Origin: Prinia subflava
Lineage: Eukaryota; Chordata; Aves; Passeriformes; Cisticolidae
NCBI RefSeq assembly: GCF_021018805.1
Contig: NC_086254.1
Coordinates: 27,899,300-27,963,299, forward strand
Length of the DNA stretch: 64,000 nucleotides
Direction of reading: 5' to 3'
Both the position numbers and the translations under genes were made by a program. The notes below the pieces were generated by a model. It worked only from the letters and a program-made list of their open reading frames with translations. It did no database searches and was not told the DNA's origin. Numbering within the stretch: the stretch's first letter is position 1; every line of letters begins with the position of its first letter. Positions 25,101 through 36,106 of this stretch are shown here, piece after piece.

Positions 25101-28100
25101 TCCTGCAGCACTTTGCTGTGTGTGCTTTTCAGCTCATTCTGCTTGTATGAATCAAAGCTAAAGGCTTCTTGTGTTTTTGGAGATACTGCTGAGAAATGAG
25201 CCTGCAGAAGGTGTTGGCTGTGGGGTTTTATTGGGTTTTTTTAAAAAGAAAATATAACTGACTTTGTTTTTGTTTTGCTTTTAAATAGGCATCAGAGTTA
25301 GGTCAGACATTAAATGAAAATGTTCTCAAACCTGCACAGGAAAAGGTAACTGGTAATTCCTGCTAGAAACTGACTTGCAGAAAAATGCTTGTACTCACTC
25401 AGGGAGTGGTTGATTCCTCCTGCCACAGCTGCCCAGGTTCTCAGGGGCTCTTTCTGTAAAGGGGAAACATCAAACAAATCAAAGTTAGGCTGTTATCAGA
25501 GAAATATTAATGATGGTGAACTCCCTCCACCTACCTGTCTCATGTCCACCAGAGTCTGTCACATTCTTTCTTGTTAGATACCATTTTATAGATTTCGTGC
25601 TTTCAATAATGGAAGACAGAACAAGGGGAAAATGCACCCTAAAAGGATATAAGATCAGTTGTTTAAATATATATATATTTATATCTGTTAGTAGTTATAT
25701 TTTGGAGTGTTAAGTTCCTAATGTTTTACCTACCTGCCAGCTTTATTTTAATTCAAACATCTTTTAACCATTTGAAGAGAATGTTTTAATCATATTGCAA
25801 ACTAATTTCTCTTCCATTGTCTTTATTAGTTCACCATTCTTTACATGGCATTTCAAACAACAGGAGAAGACTCTAATTGGTTTTCTATTCCCTAGAATTA
25901 TCCACAGCTTATTTCAGAGTGCTTAGATGCTTTCTTTTCAGGGTTATTTTTAGGGTGCATTTCCTTGAGCTGATTTTTATTTTGTAGGACAGTCTAATGA
26001 GAAATTATGCATTTTTTGTTTAAAAAAAAAGAGATCCATTTCCCTTAGGATGTTGTGCTGTTAGTTCTAAATAAGTGTTACTTTCTGAAATAAGTATTCT
26101 CTATGTGGTTATACAGAGTCACTTGCTTTGGAACAACTGCCATTTCTTAAGTGGTGAAAGGTTCCTGTTGTATTGTGTTCCACCAAAATTCAAAGTCCTT
26201 TTACTATTTAAATAAATATCTATAAAAGATAGAGAATAAAAGGGATCTGCTAAGTTTCTAAACACAGTCTTCAAGTGCAGTAGAATATATTGATAAAGCT
26301 TCATGTTTGCAGATGTTGTTTGTACTGGTGTTTGTATGCTCAGCAGTAGTGTAATGATACCTGAACTGTGTTTAAATGATACCTGCCTCAAACTGGGTGT
26401 GATACCTTCCTCAAACTGGGTGTGATACCTTCCTCAAACTGGGTTTTTAGCCACAGAAAATACCCACAAATTCAAAGAACTGAGCTTCACTCCACTATAG
26501 ATCAACAAACTTCATTTATAATTTTCTTAACTTGGTTAGTTTTGCTTTAAATCTATTTTGGTTCTGTTTGGGGTTAGGGTTTTTTTGACATTTTAGCTGT
26601 TAAGCACAAATGAGCTTGTCTAAAGGTTTCAGTAATAATAAAAAATTCTTTTATGACTAATTACCAATACTTTGGTCCACATAGGTGAAAGAGGGGAAAA
26701 TATTTGAGGAGGTCACCACGGGGGTATCGCAGTTGGCCAGCAAGGTATGAGGTGGCCTGCCTGGCTTTAAGGAGGCCCAACAAGTCAAGCCAGTCTCCAT
26801 ATTCTTATGAAAAATAATACAAAACCCCAATGCAGCTTTGGTCTGTGCTTGTGTTGAATAAGAAATTTGGAAAGCAGAGTTTTCAGCGGGCAGCACTTCT
26901 GTCAGGGTGTTCAAAGCTGCACAGGCATGGTGGTGTCCTCTTAGTAATTTAGAATGAGGACATGGGGTGGTTATAAACAGCAAAGAAAACCTGTGAGGGA
27001 ATATGGAGACAGCTTGTGTTCATGGTACAGTAAATCCTGCTAATGCTCTGCACTTTCTCCTTTGCCTTCCGCTGCTCTCGGTGCTGGGGGATGTGGTAAG
27101 TGCTGTCTGAGGCTGCCAAGCACAGAAACCCTGCACAGACTAACACCTGCTGGGGTAACCTGCATGGTGGCACCCAGGAATGTGTGTCTTCTTCTAGCAC
27201 TGGGAAAGTCAGCACTGGAAGCTCTCACATAGACCAGCTCAGTGTCTTAGGTTTGGTACTATTTGAATAAAATAAAATAAATTATGTTACCTGTTCTGTT
27301 TAGAGCCTGGCAACTCTCAGGCTGAATTCTGGGGTTTATCCTCCCTATCTCTAACTCATTACCTTCCGTGGTGTCACTTCAGAAGTTATATTTCTAATGC
27401 AATTCTAGGACTCAGCTTTTGGCCTGTTTTACGTGGGTATTGAAATATTGCTGAAACAGAGTGATAGTAGCAGTGTAGAACAGTAGAAATATAAATACAA
27501 GTTACATTAATCATAAAACATCAGTGCTTTCATTAAGTTTAATTTTATGTAAGGTCTAATTCCTGTATTTTTGTCAAGGAAGTCTAGGAGAGAATTCAAA
27601 AGATGTTACAACAATGGGTGAAAAAGCTAAACCTGTCCTACTTCCCCCCTCTTCCAGCAGCACAGTGCTGTCAACTGTATGTTCTTTACATCCACCATGT
27701 AATTGCCCATCAAAAACTCTTAATGAGCTGTGAGTTAAATGTGTTTGACTTATGGGAAGAGTTGTTCTGGCTTTTGCTCTTGGACTTGGCAGAGGTGTTG
27801 GTTCAGTCCAAATGAATGGAGTGTCTTTTTTTTTTTCTCTAGGTTCAGGGAGTTGGGAGTAAGGGATGGAGAGATGTCACCACTTTCTTTTCAGGCAAAC
27901 CAGATGATAATTCTGACAGGTAATTTTTTGTTCTTACTTTCTATCTCTTTGAACACATAATTTTATCTCCTGTACATTCTCTGCAGTATAGTAGTGAAAG
28001 GTAATTTTTCAATATTAAGAACTTACTCTGTCTTTACTGAAGTCCTCCTCTATATAATAGGGAGGAATTCAATATAACTTTGTTTATAACTGTTTTTAAG

Positions 28101-28703
28101 CTGAGAACAAAGCAGTGCACAAATTTTGGTTTAAAACTTAACTCCAAATGCACATTCCCTTTCCCTGGGCCTGTTAAATCTCTTAACAAAATCTGTGAAT
28201 TAGACAAAAAGCTTATGTCATTTGGAGCAATATTTAGCTCTTCCTTTATCATCAAGGGGTTTTTTTTAAGCAAAGAGCAGTAGAATTACAATTTTCTTTG
28301 GGGTCATTTATTTTTACTGTTATGTTTGGCATAACTAATTTATTTCTACCTTCCTTTCCCCTCACCTCCCAAAAGACCACCTGAGGGAGACAGCTACCAG
28401 AACAGTGGAGGGGAGGGCTACCAGAACAATGCTGTAGATCAAAGCTTCTGGGAGACCTTTGGCAACTCAGATGCACCAAAAGCTCATAAATCTCCAAGCA
28501 GCGAGAGCTGGACCTATGTGGACAATTCCACAGAGAAGAAGAGCTCGGATAGCTGGGACGTGTGGGGCTCGGGAACGGTCTCCAACAAGAACAGTAACAG
28601 CGACAGCTGGGAGAACTGGGAGACCAACTGGGAGAACGCAGGAGGGGAGAGCAAGACCAGGAAACCTCCTAAGGCAACAAAAAATGCGTGGGATGACTTT
28701 TAG
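16088..28703 (+). CDS. ARFGAP1: ARFGAP1: ADP-ribosylation factor GTPase-activating protein 1 (12 coding exons, complete)
   Basis: ARFGAP1 stimulates GTP hydrolysis on ARF1 at the Golgi and so drives the COPI coat cycle. The exons listed separately join without any frame break into 412 residues, close to the mammalian length of about 406. The ArfGAP zinc finger is C22-x2-C25-x16-C42-x2-C45, with arginine finger R50 shortly after. Amphipathic lipid-packing sensor ALPS1 spans about 199-234 (start FLNNAMSSLYS, then GWSSFTTGASK) and ALPS2 about 264-295 (GVSQLASK, then GWRDVTTFFSGK); both are poor in charge on the polar face, as in the family. The C-terminal hundred residues hold W-based motifs (SFWETF, WDVWGS, WENWETNW, WDDF) of the type that bind delta-COP and clathrin adaptors. 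Upstream is an oppositely oriented NKAIN gene, as in human. The start at 16088 has an adenine at -3 and G at +4 and matches the family N-terminus MASPRTRKVLKE. Confidence 0.97.
16971..17080 (+). CDS. ARFGAP1: ARFGAP1 coding exon 2 (zinc finger)
   Basis: The acceptor is TCTCCCAG before 16971 and the donor GTCAGC is at 17081. It encodes residues 21-57 (last codon split) with all four zinc ligands (CFEC and CLEC) and arginine finger R50. The donor has C at +3, which is weaker than usual. Confidence 0.95.
17597..17653 (-). mobile_element. CR1 3'-tail fragment, antisense
   Basis: A segment of about 57 bases reads as the reverse complement of the CR1 3' terminus (AGAATCAGAGAATTG through GATCATCGAGTCCAAC). 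Only the extreme 3' end is present. Confidence 0.7.
18015..18186 (+). CDS. ARFGAP1: ARFGAP1 coding exon 3
   Basis: The acceptor TTTCAG ends at 18014 and the donor GTAAGC begins at 18187. It encodes the second half of the ArfGAP domain, residues 57-114, beginning FVRSVTMDKWKD and ending FRDQ, in phase 0 at the end. Confidence 0.95.
19102..19202 (+). CDS. ARFGAP1: ARFGAP1 coding exon 4
   Basis: The acceptor TTGTAG ends at 19101 and the donor GTACGT begins at 19203. It encodes residues 115-148, including EGKEWS and NWTPPQP, which are recognisable in mammalian ARFGAP1, and leaves two bases of a split arginine codon. Confidence 0.93.
19870..19956 (+). CDS. ARFGAP1: ARFGAP1 coding exon 5
   Basis: The acceptor TTTCAG ends at 19869 and the donor GTAATG begins at 19957. 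It completes R148 and encodes the strongly conserved SSDKAFEDWLNDD segment ahead of the ALPS region. Confidence 0.94.
20456..20552 (+). CDS. ARFGAP1: ARFGAP1 coding exon 6 (start of ALPS1)
   Basis: The acceptor GGCAG ends at 20455 and the donor GTAAGG begins at 20553. It encodes residues 177-209, with NRYVGFGNT, the acidic-basic PPKKEDD stretch and FLNNAMSSLYS, the first part of ALPS1. Confidence 0.94.
21914..21970 (+). CDS. ARFGAP1: ARFGAP1 coding exon 7 (middle of ALPS1)
   Basis: This is a 57-base in-frame exon between acceptor AAAG and donor GTAAGT at 21971. It encodes GWSSFTTGASKIASAAKEG (210-228), the serine/threonine/glycine-rich amphipathic helix that inserts into curved membranes. 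Confidence 0.93.
22164..22196 (+). CDS. ARFGAP1: ARFGAP1 coding exon 8, 33-base microexon
   Basis: It lies between acceptor TTCACAG and donor GTGATT at 22197. It encodes ATRFGSQASQK (229-239), the tail of ALPS1. The length is a multiple of three, so skipping would shorten ALPS1 without changing frame. Confidence 0.9.
25289..25345 (+). CDS. ARFGAP1: ARFGAP1 coding exon 9
   Basis: The acceptor AAATAG ends at 25288 and the donor GTAACT begins at 25346. It encodes ASELGQTLNENVLKPAQEK (240-258), nearly identical to mammalian ARFGAP1. Confidence 0.94.
26377..26443. repeat. 23-bp tandem repeat, three copies
   Basis: The unit TGATACCTKCCTCAAACTGGGTG occurs three times head to tail in the intron before ARFGAP1 coding exon 10. 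The second and third copies are identical over 21 bases. A decayed additional copy starts at about 26354. Confidence 0.9.
26685..26744 (+). CDS. ARFGAP1: ARFGAP1 coding exon 10 (start of ALPS2)
   Basis: The acceptor ACATAG ends at 26684 and the donor GTATGA begins at 26745. It encodes VKEGKIFEEVTTGVSQLASK (259-278), entering the second lipid-packing sensor. Confidence 0.93.
27843..27919 (+). CDS. ARFGAP1: ARFGAP1 coding exon 11 (ALPS2)
   Basis: A long T tract and CTCTAG precede 27843, and the donor GTAATT begins at 27920. It encodes VQGVGSKGWRDVTTFFSGK followed by an acidic PDDNSD stretch, residues 279-303, ending two bases into an arginine codon. Confidence 0.94.
28376..28703 (+). CDS. ARFGAP1: ARFGAP1 terminal coding exon
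   Basis: The acceptor AAAAG ends at 28375 and the stop TAG is at 28701-28703. It encodes residues 304-412, rich in serine and asparagine with repeated tryptophan motifs (SFWETF, SWDVWGSG, SWENWETNWENAG, AWDDF). The motifs match the coatomer and adaptor-binding tail of the family. Confidence 0.95.
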
Positions 28704-31190
28704 AACTCTGTTAACCCTGCTCTGCACAGCTGGGAAAGGGAGGCTGTGCTGGCTGATGGAGGGGAGGAAGTTTTACACACACCTGGAGTATCATGGTTGA
28801 CCTTTCTGATCTGTTTGTGCTTCCCATTCATTCTCCTTCCTTCTACCCCGGTATAGGAAAAAAAAAAAAAAGTAGCATCTGAATCTTTTCTTACATAAAG
28901 GTGGCTCTCCCTTTTTTAAGGATAGTGTTAAGTATCTCCTTGCACTACTGGAGCTGGCTACAGCAACCTTCTTAGCACTAATGTTAAAGGAAAGAAACCA
29001 GTGCAAGGACACTTCCATGGCACAGCCTTGCATGTGTAGGTTAATAGGTGTTCATCCAGTCCTCATCTAATTTGAGATTTGGGGTGTTTAATGCAAATAA
29101 GGGACAGGGTGTGACTGGGAAAGACAGCCATTAACTGGGCAAGCTGCAGATGGATACATCGAGTTTCAATGCCTTATGGATTGCTCTGACTGCAGGAGGT
29201 CTGGCAATTCAAGATGGTCTTTAACATATTTTTTATTGGAGCTTTGTTTTTAAACATTGTGACATTATTTTTTATTAGTTGAAAACTTATTTTTCTCCTT
29301 TAGAATTCAGAAGGAATCTAGAGCTAGATAATTTTTTGTGTAGACTTAAAGGTTTGACCTGAGCTCTCAAGGGATATCCAGAATGGCTCTACTTACTCAA
29401 GGAATTGAGTTTGCACTGTGCAGCTCTGCTACACAGAAAAGCAGAGCTGTGGTGTTTTCCTTCCTCACCTGAGCCCTTGCCCCAGTTTGAGTATTTTATG
29501 TATTCTCTTTTTTCTCTTTCTTCCTTTTACCTTTGTAGTATTTTATTAATTTTATTAATGCTGTTAAAAATGAAATCTTTCTGCTGCTTGTGTCATTCTG
29601 GACATCTGTTTGGCAACCTGGCAGTGAAAAAAAAAAAGATAAAGAAAATTCCAGCAAGAAAAAATGGATGGAAAATAGAGAACATTGAGGAAAGAGCTTG
29701 GCAGCAAACCCCTTTCAAGACGAGTAGATGTCTGGATTTAATAGTAAAATTTAATTTAAGCAGATGTTTTCCAAGTGATTCTTTAGTATGTCAAGCTGTA
29801 TCTCTTTTTGTCATGTATTTCTCCACATTGTCTTCTTGGATCTTGTTAAAGAAACACTGTTTTGGAAACTTGAGAAACTCTGTCAGCATTAAGGACTGGA
29901 ACAGGAGATTCAGTTATGTGTCAGTTTTGACCCAACAGATTGCTTTGCATGACACAAACCATAACTTCTAGAGAAGAACTGTGACTTTTAACATCAGAGT
30001 TATCATAGGTATCCCATTTTATTTTGGGGGATGGGTTGTGAATGTACCCTCAGCACGAAAACAATCAGCTCACTTGAAAACTCAAATCATGATGTTCTCT
30101 GTGGTCTGCTTTTCCAGCATGGAGTTCTTTCTGTGAACCCTGTGGATCTTATTACTTACCTAAAAGGCCTTTTCTTTTAAAAACTGGTTGATTTGTTCAA
30201 CCAACCAAAGGTGTCAAAGTTACCTTAAATAACACTCCATTTCTTTTACTCCTCACAGAGGTTTTTGAGCAGATAGTAATAGCAACAGTTTAAAAAGGAA
30301 AGAAAATTAATTTCCTCATAAGTAGCATTTTAAAGGCTTAAGTCTGAGTAGAAGTAACTCTGTTTACAGCCTCAATCTGTATTTCTATTACTAGGATCTT
30401 TCAGATGGTGAACAGAATATTTTTCCAGTCTTCTCTCACCCTGCTCTGTGAGAGTTGGGATTTCTTTTTTTCCCCCTTGCTTCTCCTGAGAGTGTGGTCT
30501 GCAGCTCGTGGTCTCTGGGTGTCTGCAGCAGGACCCAAGAGCTGCTCCAGGCTGAGCCATTCCCAAGATGTCCCTGGTGTCACAGACCCTTTGGAAGTGC
30601 CAAAGGCACGGGAGCTCTTGGTTTGCAATGCTGCTCGTGGTACTGTGGGCAGCAGTTCACACCCTGACTAAAACAAGGATTTTGTTTTCTACTTTTTCTC
30701 CAGTTCTAAGTAAACTTTGTCATAGCTTAGCTGCATATCAAACATATCTTTGGTTTTTTATGCTTACACCTCTGTTGCCTCCTCATCAATGTGGCTGCTG
30801 CCCAGTCTGAAGCTGATTCAGCTTCTTCTGTACAAGTTTATTACAGTTTCTCTTTCATAAACCTCCTGAAATGGCTCGTGGCAGGAGAATCTTTTATTTC
30901 AGTCCACTCAGTCACTGGTATTGTGATGTGTGCGTGCACATTCTCCTCAGCTGTGAGCTTTGGCTGGGACAAAAGTGGTTTGTTTATGTATCACTTGCAG
31001 CCACGATTGGCATGAGCCATTTGTTTGTTCTTATTTGATTTTTGTAGCTTTTGAAACTTTTATCTTCTAAATCAAATGGACAGAACAGTTGCCATCTCTC
31101 TTTCTGCAGTGTTGTAGGGAAGCAACAAAATGCTGCAACTGACAGAAAGATGTTACTGGAAGATCCAAATAAACCAGTATAATGGCAGAA
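28704..31190 (+). other. ARFGAP1: Probable ARFGAP1 3' UTR
   Basis: This sequence follows the TAG stop and lacks repeats of note apart from an A-run at 28859-28871. The first canonical AATAAA on the plus strand after the stop is at 31168-31173, which would give a 3' UTR of about 2.5 kb. The 188-residue open frame at 29405-29971 has no protein-like features and is read as chance. Confidence 0.45.
31168..31173 (+). terminator. Candidate ARFGAP1 polyadenylation signal
   Basis: AATAAA, the first after the ARFGAP1 stop. A second candidate AATAAA at 32452-32457 is about equally good, so the transcript end is uncertain. Confidence 0.35.
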
Positions 31191-34100
31191 AGTGTAACTG
31201 CAGACACAAAACCAGTGTGCCAGCTGGTCAGTTTGATGGACAAATGGGCATTTTTTAGTGATTTGTCTGAGCCTGAATGTGTGATCATGCCTTCCAAAGG
31301 AGAGGACAAAACAAGGGCATTTTCTTTTTGCACACCCACTGTTCTATTGAATTTTACTTTTTTCAGAGTAGGTGTCTGAGAGGTTTCTGCACTATGAAGA
31401 AATGCATCCCATCAAGTTGCACATGCCAAGCAAGTGTTCACAAATCAGACTTTTTTATTTTTTAATTCCTCCTCGTCTCCCCAGACCCTCCCCTTTTGGC
31501 CTGATGAGGAGCAGAGGCATTGAGGGCTGTGGGGTCACCGTGGGCTCTGCCTGTGCTCTCATCCCACTCCCTGGAGTCACGGGTTTAAGTCACACAAGCA
31601 AACTGCCAGGAGATGTGCAGAAGGTGAAAATTGCTGCACCCATTAGACATTGCAATGGCTGATCCAAATCCACTGGTGAGCCAAGCTTTTATTTCTTTGT
31701 ATGGCTTCAGCTTTGGAAAATAGCAGCTGGATTCCTGCAGGTACTCTGATACAAAAAAAAAGTCAAGAAATCAAACTAAGTGCCACTTGCAAAAGAGTAA
31801 AAGTTTTGGAGAATGCTTCCAAACATAATCCTTGGAGTTAGGGATTATTTTAAAATGTTTCATTTGTGTCTTGAAACCTGTTAATAATTAGTACAATTCA
31901 AGAAGTGCTTAGTCAGCTTTCCCTCATGGTTGAGACCTCAAGGATAATGCTGCTGCTTTTATTTTCCAGGCCAGACTGTAACATTCCATGGGTTCATAAT
32001 GTACTTGTCAGTGTAATGGTCTGTGCAATAATTTAACAAGTGTAGATAAAACCTTTGTTTAATCCAGGATACATTTAAAGATACAGTGGTCCTCTTGGAG
32101 AGTAGCAGTCTACACAGGTATTTCAGTTCTTAGCTTATTTTGGCTGAAATACTAAATTTCAGTGACACAAGTAAAGGTTTTAGCAATCAGTGATTTAAAC
32201 AGAAATCAAGAAACATTTCCATGGCCATTATTAAGAGTTTGATCCTAGTGGCTGAGTGGTCTCTAGCTGCAGAACCCTCTTTCATTTCCATGCCAGCAGA
32301 AACTTGGTCAGTCTGGAGTACTGTATCTTTAATTTTCCTGCTCTGTTTTTTTGTGAAGTTCACAGGAATGGCGATTTCAGTGAACACTATTCATTGTTCT
32401 GTAGAGTGGTTCTGGACTTGAACTGCAGTGTCATCTTTTAAAGAGTATTATAATAAAGCAAAGAGATATGGAGCAGAACGGTGGTCAGCCCTTTTTCAGG
32501 AGACTTCAGTTAATTTTCAGCCAGGTGCTGGTGTCAGGCATGTTCTTCTCTGCCAGTAACAAAGGATGAAGGAAGCTGCCAACATTAATAGAGCCAAAAC
32601 CATCTTTATGTTTCACTGGAGTTTCACAGTCCAACTTCTAACTTACTTAGGAGCAGTTTGGACCCCTTGTTTGCCTCCTTATTTAAGGATATCTATAACT
32701 AGCAGTTAAGGTGCAGATAAATTTATGTACTCTGAGGTTTTTATTAGCTTGTCTACAGAGGCACTTACTACAGCAGAAAAAGGTAACTTAAAGCAGTTTT
32801 CCTGCTAGAAGCAGGAGTCCTCTGCCAAAACCTTCAGCTGTGGTGGTGTTCCACATTCAGATTCCAGTTTCCTTCGTGAGCCAAGTAGCCATGTGAGTCC
32901 TCCAGATGACTGCACCTGGCTTTGTGCAAGTTTAAAATATCTTCTATTATATTCTTGGTCAGCAGGACTGAATCCTACTTGCCCTGTAGAGGTAATTTTA
33001 CTGGTTTTTACACCAAAAAAGTGGATATTTGTGATTGATAACATCACTGGTATTCCACAGACAGGCTGTGTCCATTGTTCCCTAAGGGCTCCTGTGGGGG
33101 GTGCTAATTTTTCACAGGGGATTACTGAAGTAAACAGGACATGCTGGTTCTGGAGAGAGGATTTGGGCCCTTTATTCTGACAACATCCAGAGTTAATGAC
33201 CTGGAAACCAAACACTGTGGAAACAGTGATGTGTGTTCTGGATTTGAGACAGCAAAAGCTGATAGAAAAAGTGGAGTCTAGACCAGAAAACACTAAGAGC
33301 AGAAGACACAAGTCTTGGACTTGAGGGAGGACAGGTCACTGCTGCATTGCCATGTCCCACTGTGTGCTCTGATCCCAGCAAGTCCAGCTAGAGCTTCCTG
33401 CCATTACTGAGCTCTCTAGGTGCCCTCCAAGGCAGGTGCAGGCTCAGAAGGCAGCTCTGGCCTTCACAGCTCACTCACTTTACACAACAGATACTTGTGC
33501 CCTCAGGTGTGCACTGGGGATGTGCCCTGGTGTGCCCTGTGTCCCTCCTCGTGCTCTCCACCTGCTCCAGCAGGTTTGTCCACAGGAGCCGTCTGCAGCA
33601 GGCTTTGGGCTCAGGAGCTTCACCATCACCCCCCAAACTCCACAGGCTCAGCCCAGTACACAGGGACCCCCCTGAGGCCCTGCACCTCCCACTGCTTTGA
33701 CAGAGCTTTGCAGGATGCAGCCATGGGGTGAAAACTGAAAATGCCACGAGGAAAATGAGATGGAGCTGTGTTGTCCTGTTGGGAAGCTGTAAACCCTGAA
33801 GCTCTGACAGACCTGCAGTGTGACCATTCCTTGGCTGTTCAGTCACTGATTTGCAGGAGAGGCTGCCTGGCTGTGTCAGCTCCAGCCATTTGTGCTCTGT
33901 CAGCAAGAAGCTGCATCTCCTCAGGAAGGCAGGAAAATAAAGGTCAGCTCCTCCTCGGAGCAAGGCGCTGACGTTTGCTTTAGGTGAGATGAAACCGCCT
34001 GGGTTTTTATCCTCAAATGTGCTTTGCCTCCAATCTGAATTTCACCAATGCTGCCCTGATGGCAACGTTTAAACTGGCTAAAAACAGAAGAGATGAAAGA

Positions 34101-35204
34101 AATACTGAAAAGATCTCCTAGGAGAAGCCTCTTTGTGCTTGCAGTTGCTGAGAACGAGTGGGAGAGAGCGAGTCTCTGGCAGGGCTGGCTGCAAGGGCTG
34201 CCAAGAAGAGTCACGTTGTACCTCACCAGGATCCTGACCGCTGCTCAAGCAGGAAAATCCAGTGCTATCAGCTCTGCACGCTTTGGAAACCAGTTCTTGT
34301 CTTTCCCTCTCAGCCCTGCCAAAGTGTGATCCCTGGGAGAGGCTGCTCAGCGTTGCTGAGGCTGGTGAATTTTACAATAGATAAATCAGCTTCTGCCAGG
34401 AAAGGCAGAAAGGCTGCAGTGTGTCTTATATAAAAAAAAAATCACCGCTTCTGATAGAGAAGTGTTGCTGCTTGGTATCAGCAGTTCTGCACTGGATTGC
34501 TCATCTTGCCTTCAATGGAATGGTATTTTACTACCTAGATATATACATTTTTTCCCCTACTCTGCTGACATGGATGGTTAATTTATGTAAATTGATGTGC
34601 CAGCCTATATAAAGGCTGTTGTGATCAAGGTCAAACTAGGAATTTTCTTCCTTAGAGAACCTCTTCTGTGTGTTGTTGTTGCATTGAAGCTCGATACCAT
34701 TCAAAAGGGAATTGCTATTTTAATTCTGTGTTCACAAATTGCCTGTTGACTGCAGCCATCAGCTGTCAGGTTTGGGGAGCAGCTCAGTGCACTGGGCTTG
34801 AATTACAAATCCAGTCTACCCAGACAGGTCTTCACCAGTCAAGTCAGGCTGCCCAGTGTTACTGGAGGACTGGCAAGAACAGATAGAATCTGAAGCTGAG
34901 GCTGCTGCAACTCTCTTAAACCTCTTGCCCACACCAAGGTGTGTCTCTAAGCTGGTCCCAGACCTTGGGAGGGAGCACAAAGCATATCAGAGAAGTGGAA
35001 TAAATACTGCTTGTGTAATCTAGGCTGCTGGTGAGATCCCAGCTTGTCAAATGAAACCTCTGCAGAACAGACTCCCCTATTCCCACGTCTGTTAAATGCC
35101 TGTCCTCTCTTTGGTGGTGGTTATGAAGGGCTTTTTACCATCTGTTAAAGACCACCCAAACTCTGTCTCACATTGGGCTTGAGGAAGGAGTGGGGCAACA
35201 CCAG

Positions 35205-35318
35205 CTCACACGGATGATGCTGATCTAGTGAAGTTGTCCCTGCCCATGGAGCAGGGGTTGGAACTCGATGACCCTGAAGGTCCTTTCCACCCCAAAGTCA
35301 TTTCATGATTCTGTGAAG
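35205..35318 (+). mobile_element. CR1 3'-end fragment
   Basis: The text from GATCTAGTGAAGTTGTCCCTGCCC through GGAACTCGATGACC and ending TCATGATTCTGTGA is the CR1 sense 3' tail. It is truncated to about 115 bases. Confidence 0.8.
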
Positions 35319-36059
35319 ATGCTCCTTTCAGAGCTAATGGCAGATCTTCACCTTCCTTCCTCTAGAGGGGATTGTGTCACTGGGCATGGATGGCTCTGAG
35401 GAACCTCAGCTGAGGTTTGAATAGCTGGATGCAGGGTTGGAATTGTGTTCCTGCTCACATTTATCCATAGCCCCACCCTGTCCTCTGCCTGGGACTTTCA
35501 TGCTGCATTAAGCCAGCATGGGAAAAAATCCTGTCTTCCAACCATACACAGGTACTCCTTCAATTTTATTTACTGCCTTGGGATTCCAGCTCTCCCATCT
35601 CGCTGCCAGAGTGCACCAGGCTGGATGGAGGCAGTTTAAAGCCTGGGCTGTAACAAATACCAGTGTCTGGGCTTTCTGTTACCCTGTTCTCCTGGCCCTT
35701 GCTGTTAAAGCAGTGGAAGAGCCCTTCCTTTATGCTGAGGAAGAGCAGGCTGGTGGTGCGGAGCCAGGACAGGGCTGTCTCTCACTGCTCCCCGTGCAGG
35801 CTGGCAACAGCCACCAGCTCTTTCTGATGGATCATGATAGGATTACACTGCCCCTGCCAGGAGTGGTTCCTTTGGCTGTGGTAATCATAAGGTAATTAGC
35901 ACATTCCCATCACAGCGGGAGACTGGAGACTTTCCCACCTCTGAAGCCTGAACATTCTTTCTCTAAAGAAATGTGGGTCTAGATTTGGCCCTGACCCAGG
36001 TCGGGGTGTCCAGACCATGCTGGGGAGCTCTGAGTGCTGCTCTGCAGCCTGCTCCTCCC

Positions 36060-36106
36060 TGAATCGTAGAATCATTGGAACTGGAAAAGACCTCCAAGCC
36101 CTGAGT
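36060..36106 (-). mobile_element. CR1 3'-tail fragment, antisense
   Basis: The segment begins GAATCGTAGAATCATTGGAA and continues into GGAAAAGACCTCCAAG, the reverse complement of the CR1 terminus. It is under 50 bases long. Confidence 0.6.

Larger units (their letters stand above)
16148..28375 (+). other. ARFGAP1 introns 2-12, contents
   Basis: Besides the exons listed, these introns hold a short antisense CR1 tail at 17597-17653 and a 23-bp tandem repeat at 26377-26443. I saw no embedded gene, tRNA or recognisable small RNA, and no convincing extra cassette exon, although short alternative exons could be missed by eye. Confidence 0.55.

Noticed and set aside
26377..26443. Possible CRISPR-like array
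   Set aside because: The units are contiguous without spacers and the DNA is clearly vertebrate, so this is a tandem repeat.
29405..29971. 188-residue plus-strand open frame after ARFGAP1
   Set aside because: It lies in the probable 3' UTR, has no recognisable domain and its composition fits translated AT-rich non-coding DNA.
34093..34433. Cluster of overlapping short frames that looked like a possible small gene
   Set aside because: There is no start context, no splice-linked partner and no homology; frames are of similar length on both strands.
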